A DNA stretch of 64,000 bases. Source: Polyangium sp. y55x31. Lineage in GTDB: Bacteria; Myxococcota_A; Polyangia; Polyangiales; Polyangiaceae. Position numbers and translations under genes: made by a program. The stretch covers positions 744,001-808,000 of the forward strand of contig NZ_JARZHG010000002.1 in assembly GCF_029946505.1 (NCBI RefSeq). The letters are read 5' to 3'. Shown here one piece after another: positions 9,275 through 20,858 of this stretch (position 1 is its first letter; each line of letters begins with the position of its first letter). The notes below the pieces were generated by a model, which did not search any database, had not been told where the DNA came from, and saw nothing but the letters and a program-made list of their open reading frames with translations.

Positions 9275-9952
9275 CTACTTGCCGCCGCCCAGAAGCTTCT
9301 TGATGGCTTCGGCAGTCGAGTCGGCGTTCGAGCCGATGATGAGCCAAAGGATGAAGATCACGATCAGCGCCAGGATGAGGAACCCGATCGCGATGAAGAG
9401 ATACGGCAGCTCGCGACGAACAGCGCCGCCGCCGCCGTCCTTGCGCTCCGCGTTCGGCGCGAGCTGATCTCCCCCGCCCTCCGCCAGCGCGACGTAGTTG
9501 CCGAGCCCTTCCACCACCGCCTGGAGCCCCTCCTGGTGCCTGAGACGATATTTCCCCTGAAAGCCGAGGGCCAAACAGAGGAAGTAAATTTGTGCGACGT
9601 GCGCGCGGTTGCGCTGGCCGTGCAGGTTGTCCAGGTTCACGAAGAACTGGTCACCGGCGGTGTTGAGCTGGAAGAACTGAAGCTGCAGCGGGTTACTGAG
9701 CCACTGCGTCTTGCCCGGCCAGCTCGAGTGGTAGATGACCTCGTCGGCGAAGGCGGCGAGCGCGAACTTCGCGTCGATCATGTCTTGCTCGGGGATCCGA
9801 GCCTCGCGGCCGTTCTGCATCATCGTGTCGAAGAGCTGCAGGACGCGGCGCTGAAGGATGTCCGGCGCAGGCAGATCCCGCGAGTTCCTGAGCTGCAAGA
9901 TCAGCGACAGGACATCCGAGCAGACCCAATACATCGACTGCGACAGGCTCAT
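9275..9952 (-). CDS. tssL: T6SS inner-membrane protein TssL (DotU family), no peptidoglycan-binding domain
   Basis: This 225-residue protein has the cytoplasmic DotU domain (LFDTMMQNGREARIPEQDMIDAKFALAAFADE) and one C-terminal membrane anchor (about 187-210). TssL binds TssM and the baseplate. The protein ends shortly after the anchor, so there is no fused OmpA-type peptidoglycan-binding domain as in some TssL variants. Anchoring to the wall must come from another protein. It lies between tssK and tssM with short gaps. Confidence 0.94.
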   Translation of the reverse strand: MSLSQSMYWVCSDVLSLILQLRNSRDLPAPDILQRRVLQLFDTMMQNGREARIPEQDMIDAKFALAAFADEVIYHSSWPGKTQWLSNPLQLQFFQLNTAGDQFFVNLDNLHGQRNRAHVAQIYFLCLALGFQGKYRLRHQEGLQAVVEGLGNYVALAEGGGDQLAPNAERKDGGGGAVRRELPYLFIAIGFLILALIVIFILWLIIGSNADSTAEAIKKLLGGGK

Positions 9953-9987
9953 GCGCTCCCCATGATCTCAAAAGCCGCGCGCTTCAT

Positions 9988-11346
9988 TCACTTGCCGCCC
10001 TGGACCGCGATCAGCCGCAGATCGACCTTCTGCGGGTCGATCGGCTGGTAGATCGCGATCGTGCCAGAGCCGAGGATGTCGTTCCAGTAATCGCCAGCCT
10101 GGTCGACGCGGAGGTAGATGACGCCCGGCTTGACCGGGATCGCGCCCGGGGGCCGGTACTCGACCGCGACACGAACGCCAGGCATGGCTGCGTTCAGGAT
10201 GTAACCGATCTGCGTCCACGACCCCATCTTGAGGAGCCGCGGCAAACGCTCGCGCAACGTCGCCTCGTCGGCGCCCTTCGCTTCGAGGAAGAGCTCGTGC
10301 GTGCGCGGGAGCTTCGGATCCTCGAACTTGCCGAGGTACATGCCGTCCTCGCGCTTCTCGAGCGGCACGACGGTGTAGTTCTCCGCGAGCACGCTGGCGA
10401 CGAGCGTGAGCGCACGATCGAAGAGCGGTTCGAACACGCCCTCGAGATCGAGGTAGTTGAACTTCGGGATCGACGTCGGATCACCGTCCGCCGCGAACGT
10501 GCAGAGCTCGCCGATGAGCGACGCGATGAGGACGTAGCAATCCTCGGGGTGCGCGTTGCCGTGATCGACCATGTGCGAGACGGCGGGGATGAACGCGTTC
10601 AGCGTGTGGAGCATCCAGAACTTCGCCGTGTCGGAGAACTGGAAGTCGACCGACGCCGCCGTGCGCAACCTGCGCCCCTCGGCGAGGGACTTCTGCTTGC
10701 CCACCATCGCCGAGAGAATGCGCCGCATCCCCGACATGATGTGGTCGGAGCTGCCGATGTGCGGGATCGGCGGGATGAAGCTCTTCTTGAGGACGATCGC
10801 GCCGGTCCGATCCCGCACGAGCTGTCCGATCCGCACGGTCTGGTACGCGTCGCGCGGCTCGGTGCCGAAGAGGATGCGGAGGTTGTAACGAGCCCAAACG
10901 ACCGAGGTGTCGTTGCGGCCCGTCGTCATGTCCGGGACCGTCGTGGTGGCCGCGACGAACCGGATCGCCGGGTTCGCCTTCGCCGGATCGAGCGCGACGT
11001 TCGGATGCGTCTCGCGCACGTTCGGGATCGCCACGAAGACGTCGAGCGCCTCGAGCGCCGCCGGGAACACGCCCTCGAGCGGCCGCGCCTCGACCACGTC
11101 CTCGCCGCGATCACCGACGAAGAACGGCGTGCCATCGGGGAAGAAGCCGTGACACTTGACGAGCTTGAGTTGTCCCGCGGCGAGGGCGCGCTCGTCGAAC
11201 TGCACGCCCGTCACGCCCCACGGATAACTCAAGAGCGCGTTGGTACGCGCTTGGAGCAGCGACTCGTGGTACTGGTCCCCTTGCTGAAGATGCTGAGGGG
11301 TCATGAAGAGCCCCTCGGTCCAGACGGGCTTGCGCGGGTGGATCAT
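9988..11346 (-). CDS. tssK: T6SS baseplate protein TssK
   Basis: This 452-residue protein begins with the family hallmark PVWTEGLFMTPQHLQQGDQYHE and continues through the usual shoulder and head regions. TssK trimers link the TssEFG baseplate to the TssJLM membrane complex. Start at ATG 11346 is supported by the conserved N-terminus (MIHPRKPVWTEG). The gene is 38 bases after tssJ and 35 before tssL, consistent with one operon. Confidence 0.96.
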   Translation of the reverse strand: MIHPRKPVWTEGLFMTPQHLQQGDQYHESLLQARTNALLSYPWGVTGVQFDERALAAGQLKLVKCHGFFPDGTPFFVGDRGEDVVEARPLEGVFPAALEALDVFVAIPNVRETHPNVALDPAKANPAIRFVAATTTVPDMTTGRNDTSVVWARYNLRILFGTEPRDAYQTVRIGQLVRDRTGAIVLKKSFIPPIPHIGSSDHIMSGMRRILSAMVGKQKSLAEGRRLRTAASVDFQFSDTAKFWMLHTLNAFIPAVSHMVDHGNAHPEDCYVLIASLIGELCTFAADGDPTSIPKFNYLDLEGVFEPLFDRALTLVASVLAENYTVVPLEKREDGMYLGKFEDPKLPRTHELFLEAKGADEATLRERLPRLLKMGSWTQIGYILNAAMPGVRVAVEYRPPGAIPVKPGVIYLRVDQAGDYWNDILGSGTIAIYQPIDPQKVDLRLIAVQGGK

Positions 11347-11384
11347 ATCGCCCGGTCAGTCTTATCAGAACTCGCCGCGCGGCC

Positions 11385-12077
11385 CTAGGGGGCCGGGGCA
11401 GCGGCCTTCGGCGGAGCGTTGCCGCCCGACGCCTTGGGGAGGTTGACCCTGCGGACCGATGTCGCGTTCGGGAACATCGATTCGTCGAATTCGCTGCCGT
11501 TGTCGATCTTCGTGGACTCGACGAAGAAGGCAGTCTTGGGGTCGGCCTGCGCACCGGCGTCGCTCTCACGGCCGCCGCACTGGGCCTCGCCCGGCATCAG
11601 AGGAAATGCGTAGAACGTCTTCCAGCTCTGCCCCTTCGGGCTGTGGAAGAGCGCGACGCCTCCGAGCGTGCTCGCCTCCTTCGCGCGCTCGAACTTCACC
11701 TCCACGAGATCGTTCGGGAAAACGCTGACCTCGTCCATCTTGACGATGTCGTCGGCGAGGACCTCCTTGTCGGAGAGGAGGACCTCGTCGTACGTCGCGT
11801 TCTGCATCCGCATCTCGTCCTTGAGCTGATACAGCCGGATGACGACGGGGCGCGGGTTCTGGTTCTCGTTCGGGTTGATGTTGTCCGCGGCGTAGATGCG
11901 GAGCGTGACGATCTGAACGTCGCACGGCTTCGCCGCGGCGGGCGGCGGGGCCCCGGAGCCGCAGCCGATCGCAAACGAGGAGAGCGCGCCGAGCCCGAGC
12001 CCGAGAAAAGAGAGAGAGGCAAGGGCCAGGGCCGCGCGCTTGCGTTTCCAGGAGGTGGTGGACGCTGAGGCCGCCAT
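11385..12077 (-). CDS. tssJ: T6SS outer-membrane lipoprotein TssJ (SciN)
   Basis: This 230-residue protein has a lipoprotein signal ending in FAIGC and then a TssJ-type beta-sandwich (IYAADNINPNENQNPRPVVIRLYQLK ... in shorter pieces VVIRLYQLKDE, FPNDLVEV). TssJ anchors the TssM periplasmic tip to the outer membrane. A C-terminal tail of roughly 60 residues, Ala/Pro-rich at the end, makes it longer than enteric SciN. It is the first gene of the minus block; the upstream clpV transcript ends at a hairpin about 70 bases before it, so a promoter probably lies between. Confidence 0.88.
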   Translation of the reverse strand: MAASASTTSWKRKRAALALASLSFLGLGLGALSSFAIGCGSGAPPPAAAKPCDVQIVTLRIYAADNINPNENQNPRPVVIRLYQLKDEMRMQNATYDEVLLSDKEVLADDIVKMDEVSVFPNDLVEVKFERAKEASTLGGVALFHSPKGQSWKTFYAFPLMPGEAQCGGRESDAGAQADPKTAFFVESTKIDNGSEFDESMFPNATSVRRVNLPKASGGNAPPKAAAPAP

Positions 12078-12148
12078 GGCCCTCCTTTTTATCGGAAGGC
12101 GTGGCGAGTGGCCTAGCTTTTTGCCGAAAGCGTCGGCGCAAAAACCAA

Positions 12149-12181
12149 AAGGCCCCCCTCGCCAACCGCGAGAGGGGCCTT
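12149..12181 (-). terminator. Intrinsic terminator downstream of clpV
   Basis: A GC-rich hairpin pairs AAGGCCCC (12149-12156, followed by CCCTC) with GAGGGGCCTT (12172-12181). On the minus strand it is followed by CTTTTGGTTTTT, a good U-tract. It separates the transglycosylase-clpV operon from the tssJ operon. Confidence 0.75.
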
Positions 12182-12204
12182 GACCCCGAGCGGGTATTAC
12201 GCGG

Positions 12205-14874
<2,670 letters not shown>

Positions 14875-14909
14875 GGCCCGGGCATCCTACAAGGACCCGG
14901 GGCCCGACG

Positions 14910-16751
14910 TCACCCGCGGGATCGGCCCCGCGAGCCTTTCCTTCCTTCGCCGCGACCCTTTTGCGTTTCCGTCTTCTCGGTACCGCGCGCTGCGTCGGAA
15001 GGACCCTTGTCCTTATCTTTGCTCGCGCTCGCGTTCGCGCTCGTACCTGGATCGATGATGCGACGCTGCGCTTCCTCGGCTTTGGCGCCCGCCTCACCTC
15101 CCTCGGCCGCGCCGAGATCGAGCGCACCGAGCACGCCGGGCTTGACGCGGAGCCTCAAAATGGATCCTGCGCGGAGTTTGTCCTCTTCGCCGAGCCGGTT
15201 TTCCCGCGCCACGTCTTCCACATCCATCGCGAATTGACGCGCGATTCCGATGAGCGTGTCGCCCGGACCAACCTTGTAAAGAAGCGTCTTGCGCCCCGCG
15301 CGCTTCTTGCTCGGCCGGAACGGCTCCTCGTCGCCCTCGTCGTCGTCCGGGCTCACGCCCGCCTGCGCCGCGAGCTCCTCGACCGGATCCCGGAGCGCGC
15401 GCCGCTTCTTGTACGAAGGCAGGAGCGAGAGCAGGCTGTCATTGTCCCGCGTCGCCGCGCGACGCCGCACGAAATCGCGCCCGCCGATGAGATCGACCGG
15501 ATCGAGCACGGTCGCGTCCTCGGTCACGATCGGCTCGGTCTGGAGCAGCACGGGCAGCATCGTATGCGCCCGCGAGAGCGACTCGGCCGGCACGTTCACG
15601 AGGAAGTCGCCCCGCCCCGGCGGCAGCCTATCGCCGAGCAGATCCGGGTTGAGCTGCTTCACGGTCTTCAGCGGCACGCCGGCCGCCTTGGCCAGCGTTT
15701 TGAGCGACAAACCGGGCGGCGCCGCGATCTCGGCGGCGTCGACGGGACGCACGAGCTCGACCTGATCGAACCCGAAACGCTCCAGGTTGTTCGCGATGAG
15801 CGCCGCCGCCGCGATCTTCGGGACGTACGTCGCCGTCTCCGTGGGCAGCGCCTCCTGCCGCGCGAGCTCGTTGAAGTCGGCCGTGCCGTATCGATCGATC
15901 CGATCGAGGAGCTGCTCGTAGCCCATGTTGTAGGCCGCGAGCGCGAGATCCCAGTTGCCGAAGCGCATGTAGAGATCACGCAGGTGGTGCGCGGCCGCGC
16001 GCGAGGCGAGCTTCGGGTTTTTCCTCTGGTCGACGTGCTTGTTCTGCACGAGCCCGTACACCGCGCCCGTCGCCGGCATGAACTGCCAGAGCCCGACGGC
16101 CCCCGCCGGCGACTTCGCCCGCGCGTCGAACCCGCTCTCGATCATCGAGACCCAGATCAGATCCTCGGGCAAACGCCATTCGCGAAGCTCGCCCTGGATG
16201 AGGTCCTGATACCGGCCGCTGCGCTTGAGCCAGGTCTCGAACATCCCGCGGCCCCGATCGGTCCGCGTGAAGAAGCGGACGTACTTCAACGTGCGCCGCG
16301 TGATCGACACCTTCAGATCCGGGAGCTGCAGCCGCGAGAGCGCCTCCGCGCCGGCCACGTCGAGATCGTCGACCTCGGCCCCCTCCCCTTCCGCCGTGTC
16401 GGAGTTGAGCCGCGGCGGACGCGAGTACATCGGCCGATCGAGCGAAGACTGCTCGCCGCGCATCGCCTCGCGCATCTCGACCTCGCGCAGCCTGCCGAGC
16501 TGCTGCGACTCCGGCCCGCCCATCCGCGCCGCCGTGACCCCGCCCCGCGCAGGCTCGGTCCGGAGCGGCGCCCGCGAAGGATCCACGACGAGCGGCACCT
16601 GCCCGGCCTCGGGACGCGCCCCCGGCGTCGGCGCGACCGCCACCACGGCGGCCTGGACCGGCGCTAGAGCCGCGTCCGGCGCGCTCATCCCCACGCCGTA
16701 CCCAAACGCGAGGGCCGAAACGAGGGGCGGAATCCTGTGCAGGAGGCTCAT
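14910..16751 (-). CDS. LysM-containing lytic transglycosylase (MltD-like) upstream of clpV
   Basis: This 613-residue secreted protein has an N-terminal hydrophobic signal and a long linker (about 30-150). It has an SLT/family 1 transglycosylase domain with the catalytic Glu in SMIESGFDARAKSPAGAVG (near residue 203) and the typical GLWQFMPATG. LysM-like modules are visible near 345-385 and at 490-535 (YKVGPGDTLIGIARQ). The tail is Lys/Asp-rich. It would cleave peptidoglycan glycan strands in the periplasm. Its position 35 bases before clpV suggests co-transcription. It may open or anchor the wall for T6SS assembly (inference), or act as a general MltD. Confidence 0.85.
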   Translation of the reverse strand: MSLLHRIPPLVSALAFGYGVGMSAPDAALAPVQAAVVAVAPTPGARPEAGQVPLVVDPSRAPLRTEPARGGVTAARMGGPESQQLGRLREVEMREAMRGEQSSLDRPMYSRPPRLNSDTAEGEGAEVDDLDVAGAEALSRLQLPDLKVSITRRTLKYVRFFTRTDRGRGMFETWLKRSGRYQDLIQGELREWRLPEDLIWVSMIESGFDARAKSPAGAVGLWQFMPATGAVYGLVQNKHVDQRKNPKLASRAAAHHLRDLYMRFGNWDLALAAYNMGYEQLLDRIDRYGTADFNELARQEALPTETATYVPKIAAAALIANNLERFGFDQVELVRPVDAAEIAAPPGLSLKTLAKAAGVPLKTVKQLNPDLLGDRLPPGRGDFLVNVPAESLSRAHTMLPVLLQTEPIVTEDATVLDPVDLIGGRDFVRRRAATRDNDSLLSLLPSYKKRRALRDPVEELAAQAGVSPDDDEGDEEPFRPSKKRAGRKTLLYKVGPGDTLIGIARQFAMDVEDVARENRLGEEDKLRAGSILRLRVKPGVLGALDLGAAEGGEAGAKAEEAQRRIIDPGTSANASASKDKDKGPSDAARGTEKTETQKGRGEGRKGSRGRSRG

Positions 16752-16930
16752 GTCGGTCAGGGTCGCATGATGTAGGTAAAGGTGTCAAAAAACAGGGGCG
16801 GCCCACCCCGAGGCCCGTCAACGGGGCGACGCACCGCGCTGCGGCGACGCTGGCGGGATCGTCACGAGGCTTCGCGCGATCGTCGCCCGCTACTTCTGGT
16901 CCCGGGACACTGTCTGCTAGTCTCGCCCGC

Positions 16931-18241
16931 ATGCCGCTGGCGCTCGTGGCCCGGGTCATCGATACCCAGGCCAATCAAAGCTTCGACGTCACATTCGAGC
17001 GCTTCCCCATCCGCATCGGCAGAAACCAGCTCAACGACCTGCACATCGATCGGCCGTACGTCTCGCAGTTCCACCTGGCCATCGACGTCCGCGACCGGCA
17101 GATCATCGTCAAGGATCTCGGCTCGACGAACGGCACCGTGTTCGCGGGCCGGCGCCTCACGCGCGACACGCCGACGGACGTCACGAGCACGCCGGAGCTG
17201 ACCATCGGCCCGATCGTGATGCGGATGCAGCTCATCGACGCGGCGCCGAAGAAACGCGAGGCCCCGAAAGACGGGACGGTCCTCGACTTCGCGCAGGAGC
17301 AATCGGGCAACGCCGCCGCCTCGTGGAGGCAGCAGCAGAAGCCGATCACGCCCGGCGCCGAGGACGCCTACGTGCGGCAGCTCCACCCCTACGTCGAGGC
17401 CTACCGCGCGGCCTGGGGCGGCGTCTACCGCGTGATCTACGATCACCTGCCGCGTCTTTCGCCCGAGGTGCGGCAGAACTACCTGAAGCGCGTCGCGATG
17501 GAGCAGCCGACCATCGCGGCCGAGCAGGACTTCCAGAAGCTCTCGCAGTACTACGGCGTCGATCCGCGCATGCTCGGCGAGCCGAGCCCCGCGCAGGCCG
17601 CGCACGCGGCGATGATCGAGCTCGCGCGCACGCTCGCGCCGGGCTCGAAGCCGATCGAAGACGTCGAGAGCGTCCTGACGTTCGGCCGCAAGCTGCGCGA
17701 CGCGATGGAGGTCTTCCTCAAGTGCTTCGTGAGCCTGCGGAACGGCTACCAGGAGTTCGAGGCCGAGATGCTGGCGCGCGAGGTGACGCCGGACGAAAAC
17801 GATCGCGTCGCCTCGGCGAAGGACGAGAAGGAGCTCGGCAACGTGCTGCTCGGCCCGCAAGGCGGACCGGACGCGCCGCGGCAGCTCCAGGACATCTTCG
17901 TCGACGTGATGAGCCACCAGGTCGCGCTCATCAACGGCGTGATGGAAGGCGTGCGCTCGCTGCTCACGAAGCTCTCGCCGAAGACGATCGAGGAGGAGCT
18001 CGAGCGTCGCGGCAAGAGGGGCGGCCTATTCTCGAACAAATTCGAGGCTCTCTGGAAGCTCTACGAGGTCGTCCACGGCGACTACGCGGGAGAACAGAAA
18101 GAGACCTTCCTGATTATTTTTGGCCCGCAGTTCTCGCGCGCGTACGCTGCGACTGCCGGGGATGACGAGAAATCCACCGGCGATGCGGGTGCGAAGAACC
18201 GCGGCCGCTTCACCCTCTCGCCGAACCAGCTCAAACGATGA
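16931..18241 (+). CDS. T6SS-associated FHA-domain protein (Fha/TagH-type)
   Basis: This 436-residue cytoplasmic protein has an N-terminal FHA domain (about 20-90) with the phosphothreonine-binding motifs IRIGR, VSQFHLAI and DLGSTNGT. The C-terminal part (about 200-400) is typical of T6SS FHA proteins (AMEVFLKCFVSLRNGYQEFE). In other systems such proteins are phosphorylated by PpkA-type kinases and switch T6SS assembly on. TagF is in the locus but no kinase or phosphatase lies beside it. It is divergent from the transglycosylase-clpV operon and overlaps the next gene's first in-frame ATG (ATGA). Confidence 0.88.
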   Translation: MPLALVARVIDTQANQSFDVTFERFPIRIGRNQLNDLHIDRPYVSQFHLAIDVRDRQIIVKDLGSTNGTVFAGRRLTRDTPTDVTSTPELTIGPIVMRMQLIDAAPKKREAPKDGTVLDFAQEQSGNAAASWRQQQKPITPGAEDAYVRQLHPYVEAYRAAWGGVYRVIYDHLPRLSPEVRQNYLKRVAMEQPTIAAEQDFQKLSQYYGVDPRMLGEPSPAQAAHAAMIELARTLAPGSKPIEDVESVLTFGRKLRDAMEVFLKCFVSLRNGYQEFEAEMLAREVTPDENDRVASAKDEKELGNVLLGPQGGPDAPRQLQDIFVDVMSHQVALINGVMEGVRSLLTKLSPKTIEEELERRGKRGGLFSNKFEALWKLYEVVHGDYAGEQKETFLIIFGPQFSRAYAATAGDDEKSTGDAGAKNRGRFTLSPNQLKR

Positions 18242-18285
18242 GCCGCGCCCGCATCGCGGGGCGCGGATACGGAAGGCTCATCCGA

Positions 18286-19011
18286 ATGCGTATCAGGGAG
18301 ATCGTTCTGGCCACGTTGGGCCTCGTCTCAGCCTCCTTCGCCTACTCCACGGAGGCATCTGCCCAGACCACCGGCGTCCCGGCCATCGCACCGCGCGACG
18401 AGACGTGGGGCACGGTGAGCCACGTCATGCTCGGCGTCGGCGCCGGCACGGTCTTTCTCATGCCGCGCGTGTACTACAGCGACCCCGAGTCGACGGTCGG
18501 CTGGAAGGGCCGCTGGCACTTCTCGATGTTCGCCCCGGCGATGACGATGGCCGCCGCGACGTTCCTCGTCGACGGCCCCATCCGCAACGCGCTCCAGTAT
18601 CCGCGCCCCGGCTGCACCGTGGATCAGACGCTCGTCGCGAACACGGACTCGGGCTGCGAGACGTTCGGCGGGCCCTCGACGCACGCCTTCGCGTCGTGGG
18701 GCGCGACGGGCGTCGGCACGGGCATCTTCCTCGTCGACACGATCAAGTACTCGAAGGGCCGCTTCAACGCGGGCTCGTTCATCGGCAACATCGGCGTGCC
18801 GCTCGTGGCCTCGATCCTGACGTCGGTCGGCCGCGGCGTGGAGTCGCCCGCGGTGGACGAGTTCGGCACGGCGACCCTGCCCTACGAGACCTCGAACCAG
18901 ATCATCGCCGGCACGTTCGCGGGCTTCTTCAGCGGCCTGCTCGTCGGCGGCGCCTACGCGCTCCTCCAACGCCCCTCCTGCGGCTACGGCAACGCGATCT
19001 TCTGCTGGTAA
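18286..19011 (+). CDS. PAP2-like membrane protein with degenerate active site, in T6SS operon
   Basis: This 241-residue protein has a signal sequence (MRIREIVLATLGLVSASFA) and several hydrophobic helices. Motif 1 of lipid-phosphatase PAP2 proteins (K/R-X6-RP) fits RNALQYPRP at about 100-108, and motif 2 (PSGH) fits PSTH at about 130-133. The third motif (SR-X5-H-X3-D) is not intact: GRGVESPAVDEF and later ETSNQIIAG lack the catalytic His. ATG 18286 is preferred because GGAAGG lies 9 bases upstream and it gives a clean signal peptide. ATG 18238 overlapping the FHA stop is the alternative. It might be a PAP2-fold protein that no longer hydrolyses phosphate. Confidence 0.65.
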   Translation: MRIREIVLATLGLVSASFAYSTEASAQTTGVPAIAPRDETWGTVSHVMLGVGAGTVFLMPRVYYSDPESTVGWKGRWHFSMFAPAMTMAAATFLVDGPIRNALQYPRPGCTVDQTLVANTDSGCETFGGPSTHAFASWGATGVGTGIFLVDTIKYSKGRFNAGSFIGNIGVPLVASILTSVGRGVESPAVDEFGTATLPYETSNQIIAGTFAGFFSGLLVGGAYALLQRPSCGYGNAIFCW

Positions 19012-19020
19012 AACAGGAAG

Positions 19021-19053
19021 ACGTTGGTGCTCCAATCTTCGGAGCACCAACGT
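19021..19053. terminator. Hairpin terminator after the PAP2-like gene
   Basis: A perfect 13-bp stem (ACGTTGGTGCTCC and its complement) encloses a 7-base loop AATCTTC. It starts 9 bases after the stop. A strong U-tract is missing, but the stem is very stable. Confidence 0.6.
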
Positions 19054-19142
19054 TCTCCCAGCTTACCGCGGCCCGACCAGCGAACCAGCGGCACCTACGC
19101 CGGGTAGTCCCGAACGAAGTGAAACGGAGTGAGGGACGTAGG

Positions 19143-19212
19143 GTGCGGCCCATCGAGGCCGCACCCTCTTGATCAATGTGCGGCCCATCGAGGCCGCACC
19201 CTCTTGATCAAT
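19143..19212. repeat. Tandem duplication of a 35-bp hairpin unit
   Basis: Two exact 35-base copies (19143-19177 and 19178-19212) each contain the hairpin GTGCGGCC-CATCGA-GGCCGCAC followed by CCTCTTGATCAAT. The second copy includes the stop codon of the minus-strand lipoprotein gene (19208-19210). It probably serves as that gene's terminator and has been duplicated. Confidence 0.8.
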
Positions 19213-20155
19213 CCTGGCCGACGACGCGCTCCCAGAGCGGGTCGTTCGACGAGAACAACGCGTCGCGCTCCACCTTGAGGAAACGCGAGAACTCGACCTT
19301 GCGCAGCGCGCGGTCGCTGTCCCGGTTCGGATCCTCGTAGTGGATGATGCTCACCTTCACCTGCTCGAGGAGCTGGATCCCGTTCGGCTTGTAGCTGACG
19401 TCCGTTCGAAGCTGATACCGCGCGTAGAGCCCACGCTCGGTGACCGACGGCAGCACCTGCACGCGCTCGATGTCGACCTTCGCCGCCTCGATCAAGCGCC
19501 CGCGACGCGCGAGGAACATGTGCGCCTGTTTGCGACAGTCATCGGGATCGGGGCAGCGCTTCGCCTCCGCCACGACGAGGTTGTCGTCGCCGAGACGAAC
19601 CGGCGTGATCTGCGACTTCGCGGGCCCGCGGAAGCTTCCGATCGCGTAGATCTCGGCGCGATCGTCGACCGCGCGCGCGAGGATGATCGGGCCGCCCTCG
19701 TCGCCGTTCTCAAACTTGAGCACGCGGTACCAGAGCGTGCGCAGGCCGTTCGGGCCCGAGCGGACGTCGACCTCTTCGACGTCGAGCTTGCGCGGCCAGC
19801 CCTTCTCCGAGATGCCGCCGCGGAGCGACTCGTTCGCGAACGCGTAGTGCCCCGTGCAGTCGACGTCGGTCGGGTTCAACCCCTTGTCCGCGTTGAACCC
19901 GGGGAACGCGACCTCGGCCCACTGATCCGGCTCGAGCGTGCGCACCACGGCCTTGCCGCGGCCCCCGCCGAGCGGCGAGAGCTTCTGCGTGCACACCGCG
20001 ATCGGCGTCTGCTCGCGCGTCTTGGCTTCGAGGTGCGGCTGCTCGGGCGCGGCGCCGCAGCCCATCGTGGAGGCGATCCCCAGCGCCAGCGCGGCGAGGC
20101 TCCCGCGGCGCGCCGTTTTCGCTTGGTTCGGGCGGTCTTGAAGAGACGGCTTCAC
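19208..20155 (-). CDS. Lipoprotein of unknown function within the T6SS locus
   Basis: This 315-residue protein has a signal peptide with Lys/Arg start and lipobox STMGC near residue 33, so it is probably a lipoprotein. The mature part is mixed alpha/beta with no family I recognise; it contains two CPDPDDC-type cysteines and the segment WAEVAFPGFNADKG. It lies on the opposite strand between the FHA/PAP2 genes and tssE-F-G, so it interrupts the plus-strand T6SS genes. A role in the T6SS envelope is possible from position only. Confidence 0.7.
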   Translation of the reverse strand: MKPSLQDRPNQAKTARRGSLAALALGIASTMGCGAAPEQPHLEAKTREQTPIAVCTQKLSPLGGGRGKAVVRTLEPDQWAEVAFPGFNADKGLNPTDVDCTGHYAFANESLRGGISEKGWPRKLDVEEVDVRSGPNGLRTLWYRVLKFENGDEGGPIILARAVDDRAEIYAIGSFRGPAKSQITPVRLGDDNLVVAEAKRCPDPDDCRKQAHMFLARRGRLIEAAKVDIERVQVLPSVTERGLYARYQLRTDVSYKPNGIQLLEQVKVSIIHYEDPNRDSDRALRKVEFSRFLKVERDALFSSNDPLWERVVGQD

Positions 20156-20361
20156 GCCTCATTTCGTATCACGCAAGGCGCCTGCCACGAAAATTCCCTG
20201 TGGCCCCCCCGCGCACGACGTGCGGCGCGAACCCCGACAACGCACCCCGGCGCGAAGGCAGGTGACCTTTGATACAATGCCGGCGAGCCCTTTCGAGGGA
20301 GGAGACGCGGCGCGGGCATTGGGGGCTTCTGGTCGAGCGGGGCGGGGGGTAGAATGGTCCC

Positions 20362-20778
20362 ATGGCAGCCTCGCTGCTCACGCGCATCGCCCACGCGGCC
20401 AACCCGCACTCGCTGGAGAGGCACACGTGGAAGGATCAGGACCTCGAGCAGGCGGTGATCACGCACCTCGCGCGGATGCTGAACACGCGGCAGGGCAGCT
20501 CGCTCACCTGCCCGGATTATGGGCTGATCGAGGTGTCGGAGATGCTGCACGACTTTCCCGACGCGGTCGGCATCGTGCAGCGCGCCATCAAGAACAGCAT
20601 TCAGCAATACGAGCCGCGGCTGAAGAACGTGCAGGTGCGGCACATCAAGAACGAGGTCATGGGGACCATGTACCTCGAGTTCGAGATCACGGGGCAGCTT
20701 CACTACCCGGACGGACGGCGTACGGGGCTCCGGTTCAGCACCTCGGTGGATCAGAGCGGCAACGTCAAGGTCGGCTGA
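20362..20778 (+). CDS. tssE: T6SS baseplate protein TssE (gp25-like)
   Basis: This 138-residue protein matches the gp25/GPW family: the N-terminal LTRIAHAAN, then LARMLNTRQGSSLTCPDYG with the family's conserved G-S-x-x-x-x-P-D-Y-G, and the C-terminal beta strands FEITGQL. TssE is part of the baseplate wedge with TssF and TssG. A G-rich stretch precedes ATG 20362. It is the first gene of tssE-F-G; tssF begins 80 bases downstream. Confidence 0.93.
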   Translation: MAASLLTRIAHAANPHSLERHTWKDQDLEQAVITHLARMLNTRQGSSLTCPDYGLIEVSEMLHDFPDAVGIVQRAIKNSIQQYEPRLKNVQVRHIKNEVMGTMYLEFEITGQLHYPDGRRTGLRFSTSVDQSGNVKVG

Positions 20779-20858
20779 TCGGTTCGCGGAGGCGCGAACC
20801 TCTTCACGATCGTTGACACTGCCTCTCCGGAACGGTCGACTGTTCGGCGTCGGGCCCC

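Noticed and set aside
5141-10051. 1636-residue open frame opposite tagF, tssM and tssL
   Set aside because: Shadow of real minus-strand genes. Composition (Arg, Leu, Glu, Ala) is that of reversed codons; no domain is visible.
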